Positions 49,237-62,000 of a DNA stretch of 64,000 bases are shown here, piece by piece. Origin of the DNA: Misgurnus anguillicaudatus. Its lineage: Eukaryota > Chordata > Actinopteri > Cypriniformes > Cobitidae. The translations under genes were made by a program, and so were the position numbers. A model generated the notes under the pieces. The model saw only the letters and a program-made list of their open reading frames with translations. It did not search any database and was not told the DNA's origin. Location: assembly GCF_027580225.2 (NCBI RefSeq), contig NC_073356.2, positions 2,108,001 through 2,172,000 of the forward strand, written 5' to 3'. Position 1 is the first letter of the stretch. The number at the start of each line of letters is the position of its first letter.

Positions 49237-52200
49237 GTGCTCTAATCACTAGACTACAGAGGATGAGTTGAAGCTGGGCCAGCAAAACCTGGTCCTGTGT
49301 ATTGTTGCCTATGCCAAGACTGTTGGCTGGCTGGTACAGTCAGAGTCAAACCCACAAATACATGAAAACTATCAGATCTAAAGAAGATTTGTTTGCTTCT
49401 ATCAAAACCCAAAGACACTGTTTGCATTTGCTGTATTTTTTGCTAATTGTATGTCTAGGACCCTTTCTTCAAGTGTAACTCACATGAACATTTGGCTTGA
49501 AAGTACTAAATGTTATGTCCAGTACTCTATGTTAAATTTGATCTCAAATGTCCAGCAGAAACCTTAAGCCCACATCAACTATGAAGACTGCTTTAGGAGA
49601 CTTAGGAACAGTAATAAAATGAACAACCTACTGGCTTTGGGAAGGGAAAAACGAATTGCAGGCTGTAAGATGCCTATAAACTCTATCAGAGCTAAAGAAT
49701 TGACTACTGGTCAATGGAGAATACCCCTTAAACCTTGGGGGATTTGAACCTGGGTCTCCCATATGGGAGAATCAGTGCTCTAACCACTAGACTACAGAGG
49801 ATGAGTTGAAGCTGGGCCAGCAAAATCTGGTCCTGTGTATTGCTGACTATGATCAGACTGTTGGCTGGCTGGTACAGTCAGAGTCAAACCCACAAATACA
49901 TGAAAACTATCAGAAGATTTGTTTGCTTCATTCAAAACCCAAAGACACTGTTGGCATCTGATGTATTTTTTGTTAATTGTATGTCTTGGTCTCTTTCTTA
50001 AATTGAAACTTACATGGATATATTTTGCCTGAAAGCACTAAATGTTATGTCCAGTACTCTATGTTAAATTTGATCTCAAATGTCCAGCAGAAACCTTAAG
50101 CCCACATCAACTATGAAGACTGCTTTAGGAGACTTAGGTACAGTAATAAAATGAACAACCTACTGGCTTTGGGAAGGGAAAATAGAATTGTAGGCTATAA
50201 GATGCCCACAAACTCTATCAGAGCTAAAGAAGTGACTACTGGTCAACAGAGATTTCCACTTAAACCTTGTGGAATTTGAACCTGGGTCTCCCATATGGGA
50301 GAATCAGTGCTCTAACCACTAGACTACAGCGGATGAGTTGAAGCTTGGCCAGCAAAACCTGGTCCTGTGTATTGCTGCCTATGCTAAGACTGTTGGCTGG
50401 CTGGTACAGTCAGAGTCAAACCCATAAATACATGAAAACTATCAGATCTAAAGAAGATGTGTTTGCTTCTATCAAAACCCAAAGACACTGTTGGCATCTG
50501 ATGTATTTTTTGCTAATTGTATGTCCAGGACTCTATCTTAAATTGAAAATTACATGGATACATTTTGCTTGAAAGCACTAAATGTTATGTCCAGTACTCT
50601 ATGTTAAATTTGATCTCAAATGTCCAACAGAAACATTAAGCCCACATCAACTATGAAGACTGCTTTAGGAGACTTAGGAACAGTAATAAAATGAACAATC
50701 TACTGGCTTTGGGAAGGGAAAAACGAATTGCAGGCTGTAAGATGCCTATAAACTCTATCAGAGCTAAAGAAATAACTACTGGTCAACGGAGAATTCAACT
50801 CAAACCTTGTGGGATTTGAAACTGGGTCTCCCATATGGGAGAATCAGTGCTCTAATCACTAGACTACAGAGGATGAGTTGAAGCTGGGCCAGCAAAACCT
50901 GGTCCTGTGTATTGTTGCCTATGCCAAGACTGTTGGCTGGCTGGTACAGTCAGAGTCAAACCCACAAATACATGAAAACTATCAGATCTAAAGAAGATTT
51001 GTTTGCTTCTATCAAAACCCAAAGACACTGTTTGCATTTGCTGTATTTTTTGCTAATTGTATGTCTAGGACCCTTTCTTCAAGTGTAACTCACATGAACA
51101 TTTGGCTTGAAAGTACTAAATGTTATGTCCAGTACTCTATGTTAAATTTGATCTCAAATGTCCAGCAGAAACCTTAAGCCCACATCAACTATGAAGACTG
51201 ATTTAGGAGACTTAGGAACAGTAATAAAATGAACAACCTACTGGCTTTGGGAAGGGAAAAACGAATTGCAGGCTGTAAGATGCCTATAAACTCTATCAGA
51301 GCTAAAGAAGTGACTACTAGTCAATGGAGTATACCCCTTAAACCTTGTGGGATTCGAACCTGGGTCTCCCATATGGGAGAATCAGTGCTCTAACCACTAG
51401 ACTACAGCGGATGAGTTGAAGCTGGGCCAGCAAAACCTGGTCCTGTGTATTGCTGCCTATGCTAAGACTGTTGGCTGGCTGGTACAGTCAGAGTCAAACC
51501 CATAAATACATGAAAACTATCAGATCTAAAGAAGATGTGTTTGCTTCTATCAAAACCCAAAGACACTGTTGGCATCTGATGTATTTTTTGCTAATTGTAT
51601 GTCTTGGTCTCTTTCTTAAATTGAAACTTACATGGATATATTTTGCTTGAAAGCACTAAATGTTATGTCCAGTACTCTATGTTAAATTTGATCTCAAATG
51701 TCCAGCAGAAACCTTAAGCCCACATCAACTATGAAGACTGCTTTAGGAGACTTAGGAACAGTAATAAAATGAACAACCTACTGGCTTTGGGAAGGGAAAA
51801 ACGAATTGCAGGCTGTAAGATGCCTATAAACTCTATCAGAGCTAAAGCAGTGACTACTGGTCAATGGATAATACCCCTTAAACCTTGTGGGATTTGAACC
51901 TGGGTCTCCCAATGGGAGAATCAATGCTCTAACCACTAGACTACAGAGGATGAGTTGAATCTGGGCCAGCAAAACCTGGTCCTGTGTATTGCTGCCTATG
52001 CTAAGACTGTTGGCTGGCTGGTACAGTCAGAGTCAAACCCATAAATACATGAAAACTATCAGATCTAAAGAAGATTTGTTTGCTTCTATCAAAACCCAAA
52101 GACACTGTTGGCATCTGGTGTATTTTTTGCTAATTGTATGTCCAGGACTCTATCTTAAATTGAAAATTACATGGATACATTTTGCTTGAAAGCACTAAAT

Positions 52201-53006
52201 GTTATGTCCAGTACTCTATGTTAAATTTGATCTCAAATGTCCAACAGAAACATTAAGCCCACATCAACTATGAAGACTGCTTTAGGAGACTTAGGAACAG
52301 TAATAAAATGAACAACCTACTGGCTTTGGGAAGGGAAAAACGAATTGCAGGCTGTAAGATGCCTATAAACTCTATCAGAGCTAAAGAAGTGACTACTGGT
52401 CAACAGAGATTTCCACTTAAACCTTGTGGAATTTGATCCTGGGTCTCCCACATGGGAGAATCAGTGCTCCAACCACTAGACTACAGAGGATGAGTTGAAG
52501 CTGGGCCAGCAAAACCTGGTCCTGTGTATTGCTGCCTATGCTAAGACTGTTGGCTGGCTGGTACAGTCAGAGTCAAACCCATAAATACATGAAAACTATC
52601 AGATCTAAAGAAGATTTGTTTGCTTCTATCAAAACCCAAAGACACTGTTGGCATCTGATGTATTTTTTGCTAATTGTATGTCTTGGTCTCTTTCTTAAAT
52701 TGAAACTTACATGGATATATTTTGCTTGAAAGCACTAAATGTTATGTCCAGTACTCTATGTTAAATTTGATCTCAAATGTCCAGCAGAAACCTTAAGCCC
52801 ACATCAACTATGAAGACTGCTTTAGGAGACTTAGGAACAGTAATAAAATGAATCAGAGCTAAAGAAATAACTCCTGGTCAACGGAGAATTCAACTCAAAC
52901 CTTGTGGGATTTGAAACTGGGTCTCCCATATGGGAGAATCAGTGCTCTAATCACTAGACTACAGAGGATGAGTTGAAGCTGGGCCAGCAAAACCTGGTCC
53001 TGTGTA
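49237..53006. repeat. Right-arm block resembling the 5246-8412 region
   Basis: The order is B 49302 (3' part of the interrupted unit), C* 49840, A* 50372, B 50912, A* 51450, A1 51989, A2 52529. The C*-A* pair shares private bases with 5784-6855 (TTGTTAATTG, AGGTACAGTAAT, AATAGAATTGTAGGC). The A*-A1-A2 triplet matches 6856-8412. An extra B unit plus an intact-B-box tRNA-like module is inserted between them relative to the left region. The LINE thus lies close to a switch in array organisation. Confidence 0.82.
51343..51410 (-). pseudogene. tRNA-like module with intact A and B boxes (D subfamily, copy 7)
   Basis: Both Pol III boxes are intact. Here the module precedes a full-length A* monomer (51450) rather than the deleted S form, which suggests the S unit derives from an A* unit of this arrangement. 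Confidence 0.58.
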
Positions 53007-56000
53007 TTGTTGCCTATGCCAAGACTGTTGGCTGGCTGGTACAGTCAGAGTCAAACCCACAAATACATGAAAACTATCAGATCTAAAGAAGATTTGTTTG
53101 CTTCTATCAAAACCCAAAGACACTGTTTGCATTTGCTGTATTTTTTGCTAATTGTATGTCTAGGACCCTTTCTTCAAGTGTAACTCACATGAACATTTGG
53201 CTTGAAAGTACTAAATGTTATGTCCAGTACTCTATGTTAAATTTGATCTCAAATGTCCAGCAGAAACCTTAAGCCCACATCAACTATGAAGACTGCTTTA
53301 GGAGACTTAGGAACAGTAATAAAATGAACAACCTACTGGCTTTGGGAAGGGAAAAACGAATTGCAGGCTGTAAGATGCCTATAAACTCTATCAGAGCTAA
53401 AGAATTGACTACTGGTCAATGGAGAATACCCCTTAAACCTTGGGGGATTTGAACCTGGGTCTCCCATATGGGAGAATCAGTGCTCTAACCACTAGACTAC
53501 AGAGGATGAGTTGAAGCTGGGCCAGCAAAATCTGGTCCTGTGTATTGCTGACTATGATCAGACTGTTGGCTGGCTGGTACAGTCAGAGTCAAACCCACAA
53601 ATACATGAAAACTATCAGAAGATTTGTTTGCTTCATTCAAAACCCAAAGACACTGTTGGCATCTGGTGTATTTTTTGCTAATTGTATGTCCAGGACTCTA
53701 TCTTAAATTGAAAATTACATGGATACATTTTGCTTGAAAGCACTAAATGTTATGTCCAGTACTCTATGTTAAATTTGATCTCAAATGTCCAACAGAAACA
53801 TTAAGCCCACATCAACTATGAAGACTGCTTTAGGAGACTTAGGAACAGTAATAAAATGAACAACCTACTGGCTTTGGGAAGGGAAAAACGAATTGCAGGC
53901 TGTAAGATGCCTATAAACTCTATCAGAGCTAAAGAAGTGACTACTGGTCAACAGAGATTTCCACTTAAACCTTGTGGAATTTGATCCTGGGTCTCCCATA
54001 TGGGAGAATCAGTGCTCCAACCACTAGACTACAGAGGATGAGTTGAAGCTGGGCCAGCAAAACCTGGTCCTGTGTATTGCTGCCTATGCTAAGACTGTTG
54101 GCTGGCTGGTACAGTCTAAAGAAGATTTAAAGAAGATTTGTTTGCTTCTATCAAAACCCAAAGACACTGTTGGCATCTGATGTATTTTTTGCTAATTGTA
54201 TGTCTTGGTCTCTTTCTTAAATTGAAACTTACATGGATATATTTTGCTTGAAAGCACTAAATGTTATGTCCAGTACTCTATGTTAAATTTGATCTCAAAT
54301 GTCCAGCAGAAACCTTAAGCCCACATCAACTATGAAGACTGCTTTAGGAGACTTAGGAACAGTAATAAAATGAATCAGAGCTAAAGAAATAACTACTGGT
54401 CAACGGAGAATTCAACTCAAACCTTGTGGGATTTGAAACTGGGTCTCCCATATGGGAGAATCAGTGCTCTAATCACTAGACTACAGAGGATGAGTTGAAG
54501 CTGGGCCAGCAAAACCTGGTCCTGTGTATTGTTGCCTATGCCAAGACTGTTGGCTGGCTGGTACAGTCAGAGTCAAACCCACAAATACATGAAAACTATC
54601 AGATCTAAAGAAGATTTGTTTGCTTCTATCAAAACCCAAAGACACTGTTTGCATTTGCTGTATTTTTTGCTAATTGTATGTCTAGGACCCTTTCTTCAAG
54701 TGTAACTCACATGAACATTTGGCTTGAAAGTACTAAATGTTATGTCCAGTACTCTATGTTAAATTTGATCTCAAATGTCCAGCAGAAACCTTAAGCCCAC
54801 ATCAACTATGAAGACTGCTTTAGGAGACTTAGGAACAGTAATAAAATGAACAACCTACTGGCTTTGGGAAGGGAAAAACGAATTGCAGGCTGTAAGATGC
54901 CTATAAACTCTATCAGAGCTAAAGAATTGACTACTGGTCAATGGAGAATACCCCTTAAACCTTGGGGGATTTGAACCTGGGTCTCCCATATGGGAGAATC
55001 AGTGCTCTAACCACTAGACTACAGAGGATGAGTTGAAGCTGGGCCAGCAAAATCTGGTCCTGTGTATTGCTGACTATGATCAGACTGTTGGCTGGCTGGT
55101 ACAGTCAGAGTCAAACCCACAAATACATGAAAACTATCAGAAGATTTGTTTGCTTCATTCAAAACCCAAAGACACTGTTGGCATCTGGTGTATTTTTTGC
55201 TAATTGTATGTCCAGGACTCTATCTTAAATTGAAAATTACATGGATACATTTTGCTTGAAAGCACTAAATGTTATGTCCAGTACTCTATGTTAAATTTGA
55301 TCTCAAATGTCCAACAGAAACATTAAGCCCACATCAACTATGAAGACTGCTTTAGGAGACTTAGGAACAGTAATAAAATGAACAACCTACTGGCTTTGGG
55401 AAGGGAAAAACGAATTGCAGGCTGTAAGATGCCTATAAACTCTATCAGAGCTAAAGAAGTGACTACTGGTCAACAGAGATTTCCACTTAAACCTTGTGGA
55501 ATTTGATCCTGGGTCTCCCATATGGGAGAATCAGTGCTCCAACCACTAGACTACAGAGGATGAGTTGAAGCTGGGCCAGCAAAACCTGGTCCTGTGTATT
55601 GCTGCCTATGCTAAGACTGTTGGCTGGCTGGTACAGTCTAAAGAAGATTTAAAGAAGATTTGTTTGCTTCTATCAAAACCCAAAGACACTGTTGGCATCT
55701 GATGTATTTTTTGCTAATTGTATGTCTTGGTCTCTTTCTTAAATTGAAACTTACATGGATATATTTTGCTTGAAAGCACTAAATGTTATGTCCAGTACTC
55801 TATGTTAAATTTGATCTCAAATGTCCAGCAGAAACCTTAAGCCACCATCAACTATGAAGACTGCTTTAGGAGACTTAGGAACAGTAATAAAATGAATCAG
55901 AGCTAAAGAAATAACTACTGGTCAACGGAGAATTCAACTCAAACCTTGTGGGATTTGAAACTGGGTCTCCCATATGGGAGAATCAGTGCTCTAATCACTA

Positions 56001-56050
56001 GACTACAGAGGATGAGTTGAAGCTGGGCCAGCAAAACCTGGTCCTGTGTA
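53007..56050. repeat. Local trimer repeat B-C-Adel, two copies of 1,522 bp
   Basis: Landmarks B 53007, C 53545, Adel 54077, B 54529, C 55067, Adel 55599 and B 56051 give spacings of exactly 1,522 bp twice. The two copies differ by few bases. Among them are CTCCTGGTC against CTACTGGTC at the start of the first B, and GCCACCATC in place of GCCCACATC near 55842. This is a separate, younger local amplification built from units used elsewhere in the array. Confidence 0.87.
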
Positions 56051-59000
56051 TTGTTGCCTATGCCAAGACTGTTGGCTGGCTGGTACAGTCAGAGTCAAAC
56101 CCACAAATACATGAAAACTATCAGATCTAAAGAAGATTTGTTTGCTTCTATCAAAACCCAAAGACACTGTTTGCATTTGCTGTATTTTTTGCTAATTGTA
56201 TGTCTAGGACCCTTTCTTCAAGTGTAACTCACATGAACATTTGGCTTGAAAGTACTAAATGTTATGTCCAGTACTCTATGTTAAATTTGATCTCAAATGT
56301 CCAGCAGAAACCTTAAGCCCACATCAACTATGAAGACTGCTTTAGGAGACTTAGGAACAGTAATAAAATGAACAACCTACTGGCTTTGGGAAGGGAAAAA
56401 CGAATTGCAGGCTGTAAGATGCCTATAAACTCTATCAGAGCTAAAGAATTGACTACTGGTCAATGGAGAATACCCCTTAAACCTTGGGGGATTTGAACCT
56501 GGGTCTCCCATATGGGAGAATCAGTGCTCTAACCACTAGACTACAGAGGATGAGTTGAAGCTGGGCCAGCAAAATCTGGTCCTGTGTATTGCTGACTATG
56601 ATCAGACTGTTGGCTGGCTGGTACAGTCAGAGTCAAACCCACAAATACATGAAAACTATCAGAAGATTTGTTTGCTTCATTCAAAACCCAAAGACACTGT
56701 TGGCATCTGGTGTATTTTTTGCTAATTGTATGTCCAGGACTCTATCTTAAATTGAAAATTACATGGATACATTTTGCTTGAAAGCACTAAATGTTATGTC
56801 CAGTACTCTATGTTAAATTTGATCTCAAATGTAAAACAGAAACATTAAGCCCACATCAACTATGAAGACTGCTTTAGGAGACTTAGGAACAGTAATAAAA
56901 TGAACAACCTACTGGCTTTGGGAAGGGAAAAACGAATTGCAGGCTGTAAGATGCCTATAAACTCTATCAGAGCTAAAGAAGTGACTACTGGTCAACAGAG
57001 ATTTCCACTTAAACCTTGTGGAATTTGATCCTGGGTCTCCCATATGGGAGAATCAGTGCTCCAACCACTAGACTACAGAGGATGAGTTGAAGCTGGGCCA
57101 GCAAAACCTGGTCCTGTGTATTGCTGCCTATGCTAAGACTGTTGGCTGGCTGGTACAGTCAGAGTCAAACCCATAAATACATGAAAACTATCAGATCTAA
57201 AGAAGATTTGTTTGCTTCTATCAAAACCCAAAGACACTGTTGGCATCTGATGTATTTTTTGCTAATTGTATGTCTTGGTCTCTTTCTTAAATTGAAACTT
57301 ACATGGATATATTTTGCTTGAAAGCACTAAATGTTATGTCCAGTACTCTATGTTAAATTTGATCTCAAATGTCCAGCAGAAACCTTAAGCCCAAATCAAC
57401 TATGAAGACTGCTTTAGGAGACTTAGGAACAGTAATAAAATGAACAACCTACTGGCTTTGGGAAGGGAAAAACGAATTGCAGGCTGTAAGATGCCTATAA
57501 ACTCTATCAGAGCTAAAGAAGTGACTACTGGTCAACAGAGATTTCCACTTAAACCTTGTGGAATTTGATCCTGGGTCTCCCATATGGGAGAATCAGTGCT
57601 CCAACCACTAGACTACAGAGGATGAGTTGAAGCTGGGCCAGCAAAACCTGGTCCTGTGTATTGCTGCCTATGCTAAGACTGTTGGCTGGCTGGTACAGTC
57701 AGAGTCAAACCCATAAATACATGAAAACTATCAGATCTAAAGAAGATTTGTTTGCTTCTATCAAAACCCAAAGACACTGTTGGCATCTGATGTATTTTTT
57801 GCTAATTGTATGTCTTGGTCTCTTTCTTAAATTGAAACTTACATGGATATATTTTGCTTGAAAGCACTAAATGTTATGTCCAGTACTCTATGTTAAATTT
57901 GATCTCAAATGTCCAGCAGAAACCTTAAGCCCACATCAACTATGAAGACTGCTTTAGGAGACTTAGGAACAGTAATAAAATGAATCAGAGCTAAAGAAAT
58001 AACAACTGGTCAACGGAGAATTCAACTCAAACCTTGTGGGATTTGAAACTGGGTCTCCCATATGGGAGAATCAGTGCTCTAATCACTAGACTACAGAGGA
58101 TGAGTTGAAGCTGGGCCAGCAAAACCTGGTCCTGTGTATTGTTGCCTATGCCAAGACTGTTGGCTGGCTGGTACAGTCAGAGTCAAACCCACAAATACAT
58201 GAAAACTATCAGATCTAAAGAAGATTTGTTTGCTACTATCAAAACCCAAAGACACTGTTTGCATTTGCTGTATTTTTTGCTAATTGTATGTCTAGGACCC
58301 TTTCTTCAAGTGTAACTCACATGAACATTTGGCTTGAAAGTACTAAATGTTATGTCCAGTACTCTATGTTAAATTTGATCTCAAATGTCCAGCAGAAACC
58401 TTAAGCCCACATCAACTATGAAGACTGCTTTAGGAGACTTAGGAACAGTAATAAAATGAACAACCTACTGGCTTTGGGAAGGGAAAAACGAATTGCAGGC
58501 TGTAAGATGCCTATAAACTCTATCAGAGCTAAAGAATTGACTACTGGTCAATGGAGAATACCCCTTAAACCTTGGGGGATTTGAACCTGGGTCTCCCATA
58601 TGGGAGAATCAGTGCTCTAACCACTAGACTACAGAGGATGAGTTGAAGCTGGGCCAGCAAATACTGGTCCAGTGTATTGCTGACTATGATCAGACTGTTG
58701 GCTGGCTGGTACAGTCAGAGTCAAACCCACAAATACATGAAAACTATCAGAACTATCAGATCTAAAGAAGATGTGTTTGCTTCTATCAAAACCCAAAGAC
58801 ACTGTTGGCCTCTGATGTATTTTTTGCTAATTGTATGTCTTGGTCTCTTTCTTAAATTGAAACTTACATGGATATATTTTGCTTGAAAGCACTAAATGTT
58901 ATGTCCAGTACTCTATGTTAAATTTGATCTCAAATGTCCAGCAGAAACCTTAAGCCCACATCAACTATGAAGACTGCTTTAGGAGACTTAGGAACAGTAA

Positions 59001-62000
59001 TAAATTTAACAACCTACTGGCTTTGGGAAGGGAAAAACCAATTGCAGGCTGTAAGATGCCCATAAACTCTATCAGAGCTAAAGAAATAACTACTGGTCAA
59101 CGGAGAATTCAACTCAAACCTTGTGGGATTTGAAACTGGGTCTCCCATATGGGAGAATCAGTGCTCTAATCACTAGACTACAGAGGATGAGTTGAAGCTG
59201 GGCCAGCAAAACCTGGTCCTGTGTATTGTTGCCTATGCCAAGACTGTTGGCTGGCTGGTACAGTCAGAGTCAAACCCACAAATACATGAAAACTATCAGA
59301 TCTAAAGAAGATTTGTTTGCTTCTATCAAAACCCAAAGACACTGTTTGCATTTGCTGTATTTTTTGCTAATTGTATGTCTAGGACCCTTTCTTCAAGTGT
59401 AACTCACATGAACATTTGGCTTGAAAGTACTAAATGTTATGTCCAGTACTCTATGTTAAATTTGATCTCAAATGTCCAACAGAAACATTAAGCCCACATC
59501 AACTATGAAGACTGCTTTAGGAGACTTAGGAACAGTAATAAAATGAACAACCTACTGGCTTTGGGAAGGGAAAAACGAATTGCAGGCTGTAAGATGCCTA
59601 TAAACTCTATCAGAGCTAAAGAAGTGACTACTGGTCAACAGAGATTTCCACTTAAACCTTGTGGAATTTGATCCTGGGTCTCCCATATGGGAGAATCAGT
59701 GCTCCAACCACTAGACTACAGAGGATGAGTTGAAGCTGGGCCAGCAAAACCTGGTCCTGTGTATTGCTGCCTATGCTAAGACTGTTGGCTGGCTGGTACA
59801 GTCTAAAGAAGATTTAAAGAAGATTTGTTTGCTTCTATCAAAACCCAAAGACACTGTTGGCATCTGATGTATTTTTTGCTAATTGTATGTCTTGGTCTCT
59901 TTCTTAAATTGAAACTTACATGGATATATTTTGCTTGAAAGCACTAAATGTTATGTCCAGTACTCTATGTTAAATTTGATCTCAAATGTCCAGCAGAAAC
60001 CTTAAGCCCACATCAACTATGAAGACTGCTTTAGGAGACTTAGGAACAGTAATAAAATGAATCAGAGCTAAAGAAATAACTACTGGTCAACGGAGAATTC
60101 AACTCAAACCTTGTGGGATTTGAAACTGGGTCTCCCATATGGGAGAATCAGTGCTCTAATCACTAGACTACAGAGGATGAGTTGAAGCTGGGCCAGCAAA
60201 ACCTGGTCCTGTGTATTGTTGCCTATGCCAAGACTGTTGGCTGGCTGGTACAGTCAGAGTCAAACCCACAAATACATGAAAACTATCAGATCTAAAGAAG
60301 ATTTGTTTGCTTCTATCAAAACCCAAAGACACTGTTTGCATTTGCTGTATTTTTTGCTAATTGTATGTCTAGGACCCTTTCTTCAAGTGTAACTCACATG
60401 AACATTTGGCTTGAAAGTACTAAATGTTATGTCCAGTACTCTATGTTAAATTTGATCTCAAATGTCCAGCAGAAACCTTAAGCCCACATCAACTATGAAG
60501 AATGATTTAGGAGACTTAGGAACAGTAATAAAATGAACAACCTACTGGCTTTGGGAAGGGAAAAACGAATTGCAGGCTGTAAGATGCCTATAAACTCTAT
60601 CAGAGCTAAAGCAGTGACTACTGGTCAATGGATAATACCCCTTAAACCTTGTGGGATTTGAACCTGGGTCTCCCAATGGGAGAATCAATGCTCTAACCAC
60701 TAGACTACAGAGGATGAGTTGAATCTGGGCCAGCAAAACCTGGTCTTGTGTATTGCTGCCTATGCTAAGACTGTTGGCTGGCTGGTACAGTCAGAGTCAA
60801 ACCCATAAATACATGAAAACTATCAGATCTAAAGAAGATTTGTTTGCTTCTATCAAAACCCAAAGACACTGTTGGCATCTGGTGTATTTTTTGCTAATTG
60901 TATGTCCAGGACTCTATCTTAAATTGAAAATTACATGGATACATTTTGCTTGAAAGCACTAAATGTTATGTCCAGTACTCTATGTTAAATTTGATCTCAA
61001 ATGTCCAACAGAAACATTAAGCCCACATCAACTATGAAGACTGCTTTAGGAGACTTAGGAACAGTAATAAAATGAACAACCTACTGGCTTTGGGAAGGGA
61101 AAAACGAATTGCAGGCTGTAAGATGCCTATAAACTCTATCAGAGCTAAAGAAGTGACTACTGGTCAACAGAGATTTCCACTTAAACCTTGTGGAATTTGA
61201 TCCTGGGTCTCCCACATGGGAGAATCAGTGCTCCAACCACTAGACTACAGAGGATGAGTTGAAGCTGGGCCAGCAAAACCTGGTCCTGTGTATTGCTGCC
61301 TATGCTAAGACTGTTGGCTGGCTGGTACAGTCAGAGTCAAACCCATAAATACATGAAAACTATCAGATCTAAAGAAGATTTGTTTGCTTCTATCAAAACC
61401 CAAAGACACTGTTGGCATCTGATGTATTTTTTGCTAATTGTATGTCTTGGTCTCTTTCTTAAATTGAAACTTACATGGATATATTTTGCTTGAAAGCACT
61501 AAATGTTATGTCCAGTACTCTATGTTAAATTTGATCTCAAATGTCCAGCAGAAACCTTAAGCCCACATCAACTATGAAGACTGCTTTAGGAGACTTAGGA
61601 ACAGTAATAAAATGAATCAGAGCTAAAGAAATAACTCCTGGTCAACGGAGAATTCAACTCAAACCTTGTGGGATTTGAAATTGGGTCTCCCATATGGGAG
61701 AATCAGTGCTCTAATCACTAGACTACAGAGGATGAGTTGAAGCTGGGCCAGCAAAACCTGGTCCTGTGTATTGTTGCCTATGCCAAGACTGTTGGCTGGC
61801 TGGTACAGTCAGAGTCAAACCCACAAATACATGAAAACTATCAGATCTAAAGAAGATTTGTTTGCTTCTATCAAAACCCAAAGACACTGTTTGCATTTGC
61901 TGTATTTTTTGCTAATTGTATGTCTAGGACCCTTTCTTCAAGTGTAACTCACATGAACATTTGGCTTGAAAGTACTAAATGTTATGTCCAGTACTCTATG

